Part shown: positions 26,940-37,439 of the stretch, piece after piece | How the letters are laid out: each line of letters opens with the position of its first letter | Numbering within the stretch: position 1 is the stretch's first letter | Assembly: GCF_036195045.1 (NCBI RefSeq) | Contig: NZ_CP108100.1 | Coordinates: forward strand, 6,572,001-6,636,000 | Direction of reading: 5' to 3' | Origin: Streptomyces sp. NBC_00236 | Lineage (GTDB): Bacteria > Actinomycetota > Actinomycetes > Streptomycetales > Streptomycetaceae | Length of the DNA stretch: 64,000 bases | Notes under the pieces: model-generated | Seen by the model: only the letters and a program-made list of their open reading frames with translations | Databases searched by the model: none | What the model was told of the DNA's origin: nothing | Translations under genes and position numbers: made by a program

Positions 26940-27488
26940 GTGGAGCAGCGTATAGATCCGAACACTCAGCCCGCGTACGCCGCAGGGACAGACCCGGCGT
27001 ACATCCCCGGTCTCACGACGCCTCGAACCGCCGCGCAGGCGGACGAGGACCCGGAGCAGACCGAGGAGCCCGCACCCGAGGCTGCCGCGCCCGACGATGC
27101 CGTCGTGGAGGCCGCATCCGAGGACGCGGCGGACGACGGCGAGCCCGCCGCCGAGAAGGCGGCGGACGACGAGGAGGACGAGAAGAAGGACGAGGACGGG
27201 GCCGCGGACGGCCCGTCGTTCGAGGTGAGCGACCGACGCGGTTCGATCTCCGCGGACCGCGTGGGTATCCGGTTCACGCTGGACGACCAGGAGGCCGACT
27301 TCCGCTGGGACGAGATCGGCGCCGTCGAGCTGAAGCCGGCCCGGTTCGGCCGCCGGTTCACGATCACGGTCCACATGTCGACCCGGCGCTGGTTCAACGC
27401 CGAGGTCGAGGCGGCCGCCAGGAGCAGCCTCAAGGAGTGGACAGAGGGCTTCGACGCGGTCCTGGACGCCTACTTCGAGGAGTCCTGA
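26940..27488 (+). CDS. Hypothetical acidic protein with C-terminal PH-like domain
   Basis: A 182-residue protein I cannot name. The first half is Pro/Ala/Glu/Asp-rich and looks disordered (EDPEQTEEPAPEAAAP, then DDEEDEKKDEDG), with a Tyr/Pro-containing start. The second half from about residue 98 (SDRRGSISADRVGIRFTLDDQEADFRWDEIGAVELKPARFG) alternates strands in a way reminiscent of small PH-like or bPH domains and ends in an amphipathic helix. No signal or membrane segment. GTG 26940 is chosen because the frame upstream is Arg-rich and unlikely to be translated. It is flanked by the xyloglucanase terminator and a convergent hydrolase gene. Confidence 0.7.
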   Translation: MEQRIDPNTQPAYAAGTDPAYIPGLTTPRTAAQADEDPEQTEEPAPEAAAPDDAVVEAASEDAADDGEPAAEKAADDEEDEKKDEDGAADGPSFEVSDRRGSISADRVGIRFTLDDQEADFRWDEIGAVELKPARFGRRFTITVHMSTRRWFNAEVEAAARSSLKEWTEGFDAVLDAYFEES

Positions 27489-27581
27489 CGCCGAGGCGCC
27501 GGGAGGCCCGTGACGGGGGCTCCGAGGCCGCGGGCCGGGACGGCCGTGTCGGGGAGCCCTGAGGCCGGGGGGCCCCGATGC

Positions 27582-28508
27582 CTACGCAGGTGTGTCCGGT
27601 GCGGGGGAGCCGTGGGCGGGCGCCCGGGAAGCGTCCCTGCCGAGCAGCGCGTCGAGCAGGTGCGGCCAGGCGGCCGCCCCGAGCGCGGCGTCGGCGGCGG
27701 GTGAACCTCCGTACCGGAAGCGGTCGGACGGGGCCGCGGGGCCCTCGCCGGGCAGCCGGGGGCGGTGTCCCGCGTCGGCGCGGGTGATCAGGCGTACGGG
27801 GAGACCGGCCGCCCTGCGACGGGCGGCCAGTTCCCGGGCGTACCGCAGCGAGGGCCACATCAGGTCGTCGCCGCCCGCGACCAGCACGAGATCGGTGCCG
27901 GGCCCGCCGGCCGGGACCGCCGCGGCCGGGACGCGGCCGGCGGCGGACCGCCGGCTCTGCTCGTACCAGCCGAGAACCGAGACGGGTGCGCCCGCAGGCT
28001 CGGCCGGCTTCCAGGTGTCGTCGTAGGGCACGTACGGCAGCGGCGTGCCCCGCCAGGTCCAGGACGACCGTTGGGGTCGCGTGCTGCCGTCGCGGCCGGG
28101 TCCCACATTCGCCCAGGTGAGTGCGGTGGGGGAGAGTGCCACGACGGCGTCGACGCCGTCGTGGAGAGCGGCCAGGTGCAGGGCGGCCTCCGCACCCTTG
28201 GAGGTGCCCAGGACACCGATGCGCCGGGCGCCCTCCGCGCGCAGCCACTCGACCGCGGAGCCGAAGGTCTCCAGCGGGACTTCACAGATGCCCGGCGGCT
28301 GCCCCGGGCCGCCGAACCACTGGACCGACAGCGCCGCCATGCCCTCCCGGGCCAGCAGCCGGCACCGCTCGTCCTCGATCCGTCCGCTGGACCCGGCGAG
28401 GACGAGCACACCTGTGGTGCTGCCGTCCACGGGGGTGGCGAGGAAGCCCGTCCAGGCGTCCGCGCCGGTGACCGGTCCGGCCCGCACCGTGCGTTCTGCG
28501 ATCTCCAT
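27582..28508 (-). CDS. Alpha/beta hydrolase, BAAT/acyl-CoA thioester hydrolase type
   Basis: A 308-residue alpha/beta hydrolase resembling the C-terminal domain of bile-acid-CoA:amino acid acyltransferases and acyl-CoA thioesterases. The nucleophile elbow is GTSKGAE (Ser near 104), the acid is in AGGDDLMWPS and the His in RADAGHRPRLP. Bacterial members may hydrolyse or transfer acyl groups from CoA or act on antibiotics; the true substrate is unknown. It starts with ATG and is followed by about 90 bp to the convergent small-protein gene. The SIS isomerase gene lies 20 bp upstream on the same strand, so the two may be co-transcribed. Confidence 0.85.
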   Translation of the reverse strand: MEIAERTVRAGPVTGADAWTGFLATPVDGSTTGVLVLAGSSGRIEDERCRLLAREGMAALSVQWFGGPGQPPGICEVPLETFGSAVEWLRAEGARRIGVLGTSKGAEAALHLAALHDGVDAVVALSPTALTWANVGPGRDGSTRPQRSSWTWRGTPLPYVPYDDTWKPAEPAGAPVSVLGWYEQSRRSAAGRVPAAAVPAGGPGTDLVLVAGGDDLMWPSLRYARELAARRRAAGLPVRLITRADAGHRPRLPGEGPAAPSDRFRYGGSPAADAALGAAAWPHLLDALLGRDASRAPAHGSPAPDTPA

Positions 28509-28527
28509 GTCCCGATCGGTATCAGGC

Positions 28528-29412
28528 TCAGGCGTCGGCCAGGACCACCGAGCGGGTCAGGTGGCGGGGGCTGTCCGGGTCCAGACCGCGGGCGGCGGCG
28601 CGGGCGATTGCCAGGCGCTGGACGCGGACCAGTTCGGCCAGCGGGTCCAGGCCGCTCTCGACCCAGCGGGCGCCGGTGGCGAGGACCTGCTCGCGCAGCC
28701 CCTCGGGGGCGGCGCCGAACGTCCAGGTCGCGGTGCCGGTGGTGGCGATGCTGATGGGACCGTGGCGGTACTCCATCGAGGCGTACGCCTCCGTCCAGGA
28801 CAGGGATGCCTCCTTCATCTTCAGCGCGGCCTCGTTGGCGAGACCGGCAGTCCAGCCGCGGCCGAGGAAGGTGAACTGGGTGCAGTCCAGCAGCCCTTCG
28901 GGCAGCGGCTCGGCCAGTGCGGTCTCCGCGTCGCGGACCACTGCGTCGGTGTGCAGACCGAGATGGGCGCGGAGCAGCGTCAGGAGGGTGGTGGCGAACC
29001 GGGTCTGCACGACGGACTGCTCGTCCGCGAAGTCGAGGACCACGACGGCGTCGGCGGCGGTCATCACCGGCGTGTCCGGGTCGGCGGTGATGGCGACCGT
29101 GGGGGTGGTCCCGCGCAGCCGGTCGAGGAGTTCGAGCACCTCCGTGGTCGTGCCGGAGCGGGTGAGGGCGACGACGCGGTCGTAGCGGCGGCGGGAGGGG
29201 AACTCCGAGGCGGCGAAGGCGTCGGACTCGCCCTGCCCGGACTCCTCACGGAGCGAGGCGTATGCCTGAGCCATGTAGAACGAGGTGCCGCAGCCGACCA
29301 CGGCGATGCGCTCGCCGGGGGCGGGCAGTGCGGCGGCGTGGCTCGGAGCGAGGTCTGCGGCGCGGCGCCAGCAGTCCGGCTGACTGGCTGTCTCGGTCTC
29401 GACAAATGACAC
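28528..29412 (-). CDS. SIS-domain sugar-phosphate isomerase/deaminase (AgaS/GlmS C-domain type)
   Basis: A 294-residue cytoplasmic protein with two SIS domains. Sugar-phosphate binding segments are visible: VVGCGTSFYMAQA (about 39-51), ALTRSGTTTEV (about 82-92), LGRGWTAGLANEAALKMKEAS and the YRHGP loop. It resembles AgaS/FrlB-like proteins and the isomerase half of glucosamine-6-phosphate synthase, so it probably isomerises or deaminates an amino-sugar or glycated sugar phosphate. It is divergent from a DeoR regulator, across 185 bp containing ATGCTCG/CGAGCAT half-sites, and likely acts on substrates imported by the nearby ABC system. Confidence 0.85.
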   Translation of the reverse strand: MSFVETETASQPDCWRRAADLAPSHAAALPAPGERIAVVGCGTSFYMAQAYASLREESGQGESDAFAASEFPSRRRYDRVVALTRSGTTTEVLELLDRLRGTTPTVAITADPDTPVMTAADAVVVLDFADEQSVVQTRFATTLLTLLRAHLGLHTDAVVRDAETALAEPLPEGLLDCTQFTFLGRGWTAGLANEAALKMKEASLSWTEAYASMEYRHGPISIATTGTATWTFGAAPEGLREQVLATGARWVESGLDPLAELVRVQRLAIARAAARGLDPDSPRHLTRSVVLADA

Positions 29413-29597
29413 TTTTGCACTCCGTACTGGTGATTGGATGCTCGTTAACGCACGCTACCTGCGATGTGCGAGCATTATCAAGCATTCGCCTTGCAGGTGG
29501 CTTGACTCGCCGGAGCCTTGTGCGACGCTTGCGCGTGTCCGGTGATCGTGCCCAAGGGGATGGGTGCTCGCAGACCGGACCTGTAAGGAGAGTTCTC
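29413..29597. promoter_or_regulatory. Divergent promoter of SIS isomerase and DeoR regulator
   Basis: Contains inverted half-sites ATGCTCG (29438-29444) and CGAGCAT (29469-29475), then AGCATT repeated as AGCATTATCAAGCATT. GATGCTCGTTAAC (29437-29449) recurs as GATGTTCGTTACC at 30678-30690, before the ABC operon. TTGACT (about 29502) may be a -35 box for the DeoR gene. Confidence 0.5.
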
Positions 29598-30398
29598 TTG
29601 TCCAGGGATGCCCGGTGGAACGCGCTGCTGGAACTGGTCGGTAAACACGGCCGGGTGGACGTCGAGGACGCCGCCAGGACGCTGGACGTCTCGGCCGCGA
29701 CCATCCGCCGGGACCTGGACCAGCTGGCGGAGCAGCAGCTGCTCACCCGTACCAGGGGTGGCGCGGTCGCGCACGGCGTCAGCTACGAGCTGGCGCTGCG
29801 CTACAAGACGGGACGCAACGCCCCGGAGAAGCAGGCCATCGGCCGGGCCGTCGCCGAACTGGTCGCGGTCGGCGAGGTGGTGGGGCTGACCGGCGGCACC
29901 ACCATCACGGAGGTGGCCCGGTCCCTCGCCGTGCGTTCCGACCTCGTGGGCGAAGGTGCGGGCGGCGCGTCCGGTCAGCCGACCCTGACGGTGGTCACCA
30001 ACGCCCTCAACATCGCCAACGAGCTGGTGATCCGGCCGCAGATCAAGATCGTGGTGACCGGCGGTGTGGCCAGGCCCCAGTCGTACGAGCTGACGGGACC
30101 GCTGGCCAGCGGGGTGCTGGGCGAGATCACCCTGGACGTCGCGGTGCTGGGTGTCAACGCGATCGACACCGAACGCGGTGCGTACGTCCATCACGAGGGC
30201 GAGGCCAGCATCAACCGGCTGCTCGCCCAGCAGGCCCAGCGGGTGGTGGTGGCGGCCGACTCGTCGAAGATCGGCAAGCGGGCGTTCGCCCGGGTCTGCG
30301 ACCTCGGACTGGTCGACTTCCTGGTCACGGACAAGGGCATCACGCCCGAGGCCGCCGCGCGCTTCACGGAGGCGGGTGTCACGGTCGTCGCCGTCTGA
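29598..30398 (+). CDS. DeoR family transcriptional regulator
   Basis: A 266-residue DeoR/GlpR-type repressor. The N-terminal HTH (about 5-57; VDVEDAARTLDVSAATIRRDLDQLAEQQLLTRTRGGAV) and C-terminal sugar-phosphate sensor domain (VVGLTGGTTITEVARSL, then VVTNALNIANEL and ADSSKIGKRAF) are complete. Such proteins are released from DNA by a phosphorylated sugar. The start is TTG at 29598, supported by AAGGAG 8 nt upstream; the open frame before it has no ribosome site. It is divergent from the SIS isomerase and precedes the ABC importer operon, which it probably controls together. Confidence 0.92.
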   Translation: MSRDARWNALLELVGKHGRVDVEDAARTLDVSAATIRRDLDQLAEQQLLTRTRGGAVAHGVSYELALRYKTGRNAPEKQAIGRAVAELVAVGEVVGLTGGTTITEVARSLAVRSDLVGEGAGGASGQPTLTVVTNALNIANELVIRPQIKIVVTGGVARPQSYELTGPLASGVLGEITLDVAVLGVNAIDTERGAYVHHEGEASINRLLAQQAQRVVVAADSSKIGKRAFARVCDLGLVDFLVTDKGITPEAAARFTEAGVTVVAV

Positions 30399-30421
30399 CC
30401 CGGACCGGAACCGGCCCTGAC

Positions 30422-30484
30422 GGGCGTACGCATGACGGCGGGCCGCCACACGAGATGTGGCGGCCCGCCGTCATGCGTACGCCC
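30422..30484 (+). terminator. Terminator of the DeoR gene, 29-bp perfect stem
   Basis: Two exact 29-bp arms (beginning GGGCGTACGCATGACGG) around the loop CGAGA, 24 bp after the stop codon. It isolates deoR from the ABC operon. Confidence 0.88.
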
Positions 30485-30842
30485 TGTGGTGCTCCGGAGT
30501 GCGGGAACGTGCATGTGTCTGGGCATCAATGATCACAATCAAGCACCGTGGATCAGCTTCTGATGGTTCCACAGGCGACGCCGTGCCTCGTCGCGGCGAT
30601 TGTGTGTCTCTTGTGTGTGCATTTTGGGAGCCCGTCCCGGCTGCATGCGTGCACGCAGCGACTTTTGAATGCCAATAGATGTTCGTTACCTCTGTGAAAT
30701 GAACAACTCTTGCCATGCGGGTGTGCGGTCGTGAACTATGTGGCTGTCGCCGCGAAGGAGTCGTGGCCGCCCCGTTCGCCGGGTGTGCGTCGCCTCCACG
30801 TATGCGGGACGTTCTCTTGCTCCGTCAGCCCTGGAGGTGCCT
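30485..30842 (+). promoter_or_regulatory. Upstream region of the second sugar ABC operon
   Basis: About 360 bp, relatively AT-rich. It holds ATCAAGCA (about 30538-30545), also seen in the SIS/DeoR gap, the GATGTTCGTTACC copy (30678-30690) and a TGTTC/GAACA inverted pair spanning about 30680-30704. No convincing gene. Confidence 0.5.
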
Positions 30843-31859
30843 GTGACGATGGCAGATGTGCCGGTCACAGCCGTGCGGCCGCCCGTGCCGCAGCCCCGCG
30901 ACCCCGACGACGCGGACCGCCCCGCCGGGAAGAAGCGCAGGAAGAACCGAATACGGCAGCCGCTCCGGTCCCGACTGAAACGGGACAGGACGCTCCTGCT
31001 CCTCTGTCTGCCGGGCGTGCTGTACTTCGCGCTCTTCTTCTACCTGCCGCTCGCGGGCAACGTCATCGCCTTCCAGGACTACCAGCCGTTCCTGGGCTTC
31101 AAGCAGAGTCCGTTCGTGGGCCTCGCGAACTTCACCGCACTGCTCGCCGAACCCGAGTTCTGGAGCGCGGTCTCCAACACGCTGCAGATCACGGCGATTC
31201 AGCTGCTCCTGTACTTCCCCGCGCCGATCGCCCTGGCCCTGCTGCTCAACTCGCTCATCAGCGAGAAGATCAAGCGGTTCATCCAGACCGTCGTGTACCT
31301 TCCGCACTTCCTGTCCTGGGTCGTCGTCGTCGCCATGTTCAAGCAGGTGCTCGGCGGCGCGGGTTCGGTCACCACGCTGCTCATGGAGCACGGCGTCAGC
31401 ATCGGCAACGTGATGACGGACCCCGGCACGTTCAAGCTGCTGATCACCGCCCAGGCCATCTGGAAGGACTGCGGCTGGGGAACGATCATCTTTCTGGCGG
31501 CCATCGCCTCGATCGACATGGGCCAGTACGAGTCCGCAGCGATGGACGGCGCCGGCTGGCTCCGCAGGATCTGGCACGTCACCCTGCCGGGCATCCGGCC
31601 GGTGATCCTGATGCTGCTGATCCTGCGGCTCGGCGACATCCTCTCCGTCGGCTTCGAGCAGATCATCCTGCAGCGCGACGCCGTCGGCCCGGACGCCTCC
31701 GAAGTCATGGACACCTACGTCTACTTCCACGGCGTCGTGGACGGCGACTGGGGCATGAGCACCGCCGCCGGGCTGATGAAGGGCGTCATCGGGTTCGCGC
31801 TCATCCTCGCGGCCAACAAGCTGGCCCACCGCTTCGGCGAGCAGGGAGTGTACCGATGA
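30843..31859 (+). CDS. ABC transporter permease (LplB type)
   Basis: A 338-residue permease of the LplB/YteP subfamily of carbohydrate importers. A charged 45-residue N-terminus precedes six transmembrane segments; FYLPLAGNVIAFQDYQPFLGF is typical of this subfamily and the EAA loop reads ESAAMDGAGWLRRIWHVTLPGIRPV. Relatives import complex oligosaccharides such as rhamnogalacturonan or yicI-type substrates. GTG 30843 lies 5 nt after GGAGG; an ATG two codons later is the alternative. It overlaps the next permease gene by four bases (ATGA), so they are coupled. As in the first importer, no ATPase gene is present. Confidence 0.93.
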   Translation: MTMADVPVTAVRPPVPQPRDPDDADRPAGKKRRKNRIRQPLRSRLKRDRTLLLLCLPGVLYFALFFYLPLAGNVIAFQDYQPFLGFKQSPFVGLANFTALLAEPEFWSAVSNTLQITAIQLLLYFPAPIALALLLNSLISEKIKRFIQTVVYLPHFLSWVVVVAMFKQVLGGAGSVTTLLMEHGVSIGNVMTDPGTFKLLITAQAIWKDCGWGTIIFLAAIASIDMGQYESAAMDGAGWLRRIWHVTLPGIRPVILMLLILRLGDILSVGFEQIILQRDAVGPDASEVMDTYVYFHGVVDGDWGMSTAAGLMKGVIGFALILAANKLAHRFGEQGVYR

Positions 31860-32815
31860 GTCAGCAGTCCGCAGCGAGTCGGCCGCGCACCGCGCGGTCC
31901 GGCCCCCGGAGCGGTGCGCGCGGCCGCTCCTCCCACGGCAGGCCGCCGTGGATGGAGCGTCCCCACTGGTACGGGCAGGGCGCGAAGGCGGCGGCCCTGG
32001 CCGTCCTCACCGTGATCGTGCTCTACCCGTTCGTCCTCGCCATCGGCACCAGCCTGGCCGGCCGCGAGGAGCTCAACGCCAACGGCGGTTACGTACTGCT
32101 GCCGCACCACCCGACGCTGGAGGCGTACCGGGTCATCCTCTCCGGGGGAGTCGTCACCCAGGCGGCCCTGGTCTCCATCTGCATCACGCTGATCGGTACG
32201 GCGCTCAGCCTCGCCTGCACGGTGATGATCGCGTACGGGACCTCGCGCCCCGGCACGGTCCTCGGCAAGCCGATCCTGCTGCTGGTGCTGGGCACCTTCC
32301 TCTTCGCACCCGGCATCATCCCGACGTATCTGGCCGTCCAGCAGTTCAAGATGCTGGACACCTACGCCGCGCTGATCCTCCCCGTCCTGCTCAACGCGTT
32401 CAACATCGTGGTCGTCCGCTCCTTCTTCCAGAGCATTCCCGAGGAGCTGTACGACGCGGCGCGGATCGACGGCGCCGGTGAGGTCACCGTCCTCTTCCGG
32501 ATCGTCCTCCCGCTGTCCAAGGCGGTCCTCGCCGTGGTCGGCCTGTTCTACGCGGTCGGGTACTGGAACAGCTTCTTCAACGCGGTGCTGTATCTCAGCG
32601 ACTCCGGCAAGTTCCCCATCCAGGTGATCCTGCGCAGTTACGTGCTCAACGGGCAGAGCATCAACGCGTCGGCCATGGGTGTACACGCGGTGCCGCCCGC
32701 GACCTCACTGCAGATGGCCGTGCTGATCATCGCCATCGTGCCCATCTTCTGTGTCTACCCCTTCCTGCAGAAGTTCTTCGTCAAGGGCGTTCTCACCGGG
32801 GCGATCAAGGGCTGA
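31856..32815 (+). CDS. ABC transporter permease (YtcP/MalG type)
   Basis: A 319-residue membrane protein with a basic N-terminal tail of about 40 residues, six transmembrane helices and an EAA loop (YDAARIDGAGEVTVLFRIVLPLSKA). YWNSFFNAVLYL and the ending FVKGVLTGAIKG are typical of YtcP/YesQ-type permeases that pair with LplB-like proteins. Its ATG overlaps the stop of the preceding permease. It is followed after 52 bp by the binding-protein gene. The pair probably imports an oligosaccharide whose breakdown uses the adjacent dehydrogenase and SIS isomerase. Confidence 0.93.
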   Translation: MSQQSAASRPRTARSGPRSGARGRSSHGRPPWMERPHWYGQGAKAAALAVLTVIVLYPFVLAIGTSLAGREELNANGGYVLLPHHPTLEAYRVILSGGVVTQAALVSICITLIGTALSLACTVMIAYGTSRPGTVLGKPILLLVLGTFLFAPGIIPTYLAVQQFKMLDTYAALILPVLLNAFNIVVVRSFFQSIPEELYDAARIDGAGEVTVLFRIVLPLSKAVLAVVGLFYAVGYWNSFFNAVLYLSDSGKFPIQVILRSYVLNGQSINASAMGVHAVPPATSLQMAVLIIAIVPIFCVYPFLQKFFVKGVLTGAIKG

Positions 32816-32867
32816 TCCGTCCGCCCACCCCCATCGCCCCCGCAGGCCCCTCACTTCTAGGAGCACC

Positions 32868-34508
32868 ATGTCGACCAACTTGTCCCGGCGCGGATTCATG
32901 GGCGCCGCAGGGATCGCCGGCCTGACCGTGGCCGGTCTGTCCGCGCTGAGCGCCTGCGGCAGCGGCGCGACGGTCAGCAAGGGCGGCGCCAAGGCGTCGG
33001 CCGAGCTCAAGCTGCCGACGTACGTGGCCGCGCAGACCGCCCCGGCGGATCTGGCGGGCAACGCCGCCGGTCTGGACGCCACCTATCTGCGCTATCCCAA
33101 GGCGCTCACCACGTCGGTGGCGAAGGCACCCGGTGACGGCAGCCGGATCACGGCCCTCACCGAGACCTTCACGACCCCCGCCCCGCCGCAGGGCAAGAAC
33201 GCGTACTGGCAGGAGCTGAACAAGCGCCTCGGGGCGCAGTTCGACATGACGATCGTCGTGGACCAGGGCGTGGACGCGTACCTCACCAAGTTCAACGCCA
33301 TGATGGCCGGCGGTGACATACCCGACCTGGTCTGGTTCCCGCCGAACCAGGGCATCCAGCGCGTGCCCGAACTGCTCGACGCCAAGTTCCACGACCTCAC
33401 TCCGTACCTGTCGGGTGACGCGGTGAAGGACTACCCGAACCTGGCGAACCTGCCGACCACAGCCTGGAAGACCGCCGTGATCAACGGCAGGATCCGCGGT
33501 GTCACCGTGGCGTACGGCTCCATGGGGCAGGTCTACGTCGTCAACCAGGACTTCTGGAAGCCGGTCGGCGGCGCCGAGTTCAGCAGCGCCGAGGACTTCC
33601 TCGCCAAGGGCAAGGAGCTCCTCGACGCCAAGCGCAACAAGTACGTCCTGGAGCCGGCCTACGTGAATCACGTCGGCATGTTCGGCCAGTGGTTCGGCGC
33701 CCCCCTCGGCTGGCGGCTGGAGGGCGGCAAGCTCACGCACATGTACGAGACGGAGGAGTACCAGGAGGCCCTGGCGTTCGGCGTCAAGGTGGCGAAGGCC
33801 GGTCTCTTCTGGCCGGACCCCAACCTCAGCACCACCATGGAGAAGATGGCACAGGGAAGCCTCGGCGCCTATGTGCAGTCCTTCCCCAGCTTCCTGGTGG
33901 ACGCCAAGACGTACGACTTCCCGTTCGGCGTCATCGTGCCGTTCGCGGCGAGGGCGGGAGCCGAGCCGCGGTACAGCATGGGTTACGGCTCCGTCGGTTA
34001 CACCGCCATCAACAAGAAGGCGGACGCCGAGCGCGTGAAGATGCTGCTGGGCGTCATGGACTACCTGGCCGCCCCCTTCGGTACCGAGGAACGCCTCTTC
34101 CTCGACAACGGCATCGAGGGCAAGCACTTCACCCGTACGGCGAAGGGCGACATCGCGCTCACGCCCAAGGGCAACTCCGAGGCGGTGACCACGGCGATGC
34201 CGCTGGCCTTCCTCGCGGCGGGACCCGAGTACGTCTACCTGCCGGGCAAGGCCGAACTGGCCGGGAAGATCCACGGCTGGCAGCAGGAACTCCTCAAGAT
34301 CAGCCAGTCGAACCCGACGAGCGGGCACTTCTCCGACACCTCGACGAGCAAGAGCGCCTCGCTCACCACGGCCATGAGCGACTGCCAGCTGGACATCATG
34401 GCGGGCCGCAAGCCGCTCTCGGCCTTCAAGGAACAGCTGAGCAAGTGGCGCTCCGGCGGTGGCGACAAGATGCGTGCCGAGTTCGAGGCCTCGCTCGCCG
34501 GTAAGTAG
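32868..34508 (+). CDS. ABC transporter substrate-binding lipoprotein (LplA type), Tat signal
   Basis: A 546-residue extracellular binding protein, longer than maltose-type proteins as expected for LplA-like family members. A twin-arginine motif (SRRGFMG, residues 7-13) precedes a hydrophobic core and a lipobox LSAC with the lipidated Cys near residue 30. The mature protein contains NAYWQELNKRLGAQFDMTIV and DIPDLVWFPPNQG, typical of the group. ATG 32868 follows an AGGAG site. It completes the importer and is followed after 40 bp by an oxidoreductase gene likely in the same transcript. Confidence 0.94.
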   Translation: MSTNLSRRGFMGAAGIAGLTVAGLSALSACGSGATVSKGGAKASAELKLPTYVAAQTAPADLAGNAAGLDATYLRYPKALTTSVAKAPGDGSRITALTETFTTPAPPQGKNAYWQELNKRLGAQFDMTIVVDQGVDAYLTKFNAMMAGGDIPDLVWFPPNQGIQRVPELLDAKFHDLTPYLSGDAVKDYPNLANLPTTAWKTAVINGRIRGVTVAYGSMGQVYVVNQDFWKPVGGAEFSSAEDFLAKGKELLDAKRNKYVLEPAYVNHVGMFGQWFGAPLGWRLEGGKLTHMYETEEYQEALAFGVKVAKAGLFWPDPNLSTTMEKMAQGSLGAYVQSFPSFLVDAKTYDFPFGVIVPFAARAGAEPRYSMGYGSVGYTAINKKADAERVKMLLGVMDYLAAPFGTEERLFLDNGIEGKHFTRTAKGDIALTPKGNSEAVTTAMPLAFLAAGPEYVYLPGKAELAGKIHGWQQELLKISQSNPTSGHFSDTSTSKSASLTTAMSDCQLDIMAGRKPLSAFKEQLSKWRSGGGDKMRAEFEASLAGK

Positions 34509-34548
34509 TCTCCGCCCGCACGACCTGTACATACAGAAAGGGAGCCCC

Positions 34549-35724
34549 GTGTCAGACCTGCGACTCGGTGTCATCGGACTCGGCCTGCGCCGGTCCATCG
34601 CGATGTCCGCCCACCACCCCGGACAGGGCTCGGCGATCACCGCCGTCTGTGACCTCGACCCCGAGGTGCGCCGACGCGAGGCCGAGCGCTTCGGTACCGA
34701 TGTCGCGGTGGAGGACTACAAACTCCTCCTCGACCGGGACGACCTCGACGGGATCGTCATCGCCACGCCGGACGACACCCACGAGGTCATCGCGATCGAC
34801 GCCCTGCGCGCCGGCAAGGCGGTCTTCGTGGAGAAGCCGCTGGGGATCACCGTCGAGAGCTGCGACAACGTCCTGCGCGCCGCGTACGAGACCGGGACCC
34901 GGCTCTACGTCGGCCACAACATGCGGCACATGGGCGTCGTACGGCTGATGCGCGACATCATCGCCCGCGGCGACATCGGTGAGCCCAGGACCGTCTGGGT
35001 ACGGCACTTCGTCGGCTACGGCGGCGACTACTACTTCAAGGACTGGCACGCCGACCGGACCCGGACCACCGGGCTGCTCCTCCAGAAGGCCGCGCACGAC
35101 ATCGACGTCCTGCACTGGCTGGCCGGCGGCTACACCCGGCGCGTCAACGCGCTGGGTGACCTGCTCGTCTACGGAGGCCTGCCGCGCCGCGAGGCGGACA
35201 CCCCGCGCCCGGACAACTGGCTGCGCGAGTTCGACTGGCCGCCGACGGCCCGCAAGGACCTGCACCACATCGTCGACGTCGAGGACGTCTCGGTGATGAA
35301 CATGCAGCTCGACAACGGCGTCGTCGCCGCCTACCAGCAGTGCCACTTCACCCCCGACTACTGGCGCAACTACACCGTCATCGGCACCGAGGGGCGGCTG
35401 GAGAACTTCGGCGACAGCCCCGGTGACGAGGTCAAGGTCTGGAACACAGGACCCAGCGGCTACCGCGCCGACGCCGACATCACCTACCGGGTGCCGGAGG
35501 CCGGCGGTTCGCACGGCGGCGGCGACACCCGGATCATGGAGGAGTTCTGCCGGTTCGTGCGCGACGGGGGCGTCACCGACACCTCTCCGGTCGCCGCCCG
35601 GATGAGCGTCGCGGCCGGTGTCCTCGCGACCCGCTCGCTGCGTGAGGGCGGTGCGCCGTACGACGTGCCGGCCCTTGACCCCGAGCTGGTCGCGTACTTC
35701 GAACGCGGGCAGGTCCGCGCTTAA
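34549..35724 (+). CDS. Gfo/Idh/MocA family sugar dehydrogenase
   Basis: A 391-residue NAD(P)-dependent oxidoreductase. The Rossmann motif GVIGLGLRR is at residues 7-15 and the family signature VEKPLG, whose Lys contacts substrate, is near 95. The second domain carries the GLLLQKAAHDIDVLHWL helix with the catalytic His/Asp pair. Members oxidise or epimerise cyclic sugars, inositols or sugar-phosphates. GTG 34549 is supported by GGGAG. As the last gene of the importer operon, it probably performs the first oxidation of the imported sugar. A strong hairpin follows 18 bp after the stop codon. Confidence 0.92.
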   Translation: MSDLRLGVIGLGLRRSIAMSAHHPGQGSAITAVCDLDPEVRRREAERFGTDVAVEDYKLLLDRDDLDGIVIATPDDTHEVIAIDALRAGKAVFVEKPLGITVESCDNVLRAAYETGTRLYVGHNMRHMGVVRLMRDIIARGDIGEPRTVWVRHFVGYGGDYYFKDWHADRTRTTGLLLQKAAHDIDVLHWLAGGYTRRVNALGDLLVYGGLPRREADTPRPDNWLREFDWPPTARKDLHHIVDVEDVSVMNMQLDNGVVAAYQQCHFTPDYWRNYTVIGTEGRLENFGDSPGDEVKVWNTGPSGYRADADITYRVPEAGGSHGGGDTRIMEEFCRFVRDGGVTDTSPVAARMSVAAGVLATRSLREGGAPYDVPALDPELVAYFERGQVRA

Positions 35725-35732
35725 GGATCTGA

Positions 35733-37046
<1,314 letters not shown>

Positions 37047-37047
37047 T

Positions 37048-37079
37048 CCGCCGGGCCGGGAGCCACGGGCCCCCGGCGG
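37048..37079 (+). terminator. Terminator after the DUF3472 gene
   Basis: CCGCCGGG and CCCGGCGG flank a GC-rich loop directly after the stop codon. Confidence 0.55.
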
Positions 37080-37439
37080 GCCGCTTCCAGCGGTCCCGCG
37101 CGGGGGCTTCGGCGTACCCGAGGGCTCACCCAGGGCTTCGGTGTCCGTTTCCGACGGTCTCGCCCCTGGCCCAAGCGTCTGTTTCCAGCCATGCTCGGTG
37201 GGTAACCGGCCTCCGTCGGTTTGACGACGGTCCGACGTGCGTCGATGACGGGGTGCCCGCAGCCGGGGTATTTGCGCGGAAATTTTCCGGACGTTCCCTG
37301 CCGCGACCGCCTCGGCTGGTCTCGTACGGTCACCGGTCGGCCGTGCCCGGGGTGATCGGCAGGCGATTTCACGCCAACAACGTCTCGTTGTCGACGGGTT
37401 CGAACGCGCGGTCGGATCGGGGTCGGCATAATCGCGTCC
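37080..37439. other. Gene-free region before the MBL-fold gene
   Basis: About 360 bp without a convincing gene on either strand. The only likely signal is CATAAT seven bases before the ATG at 37440, a possible -10 box that would make the downstream transcript leaderless. Confidence 0.5.
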
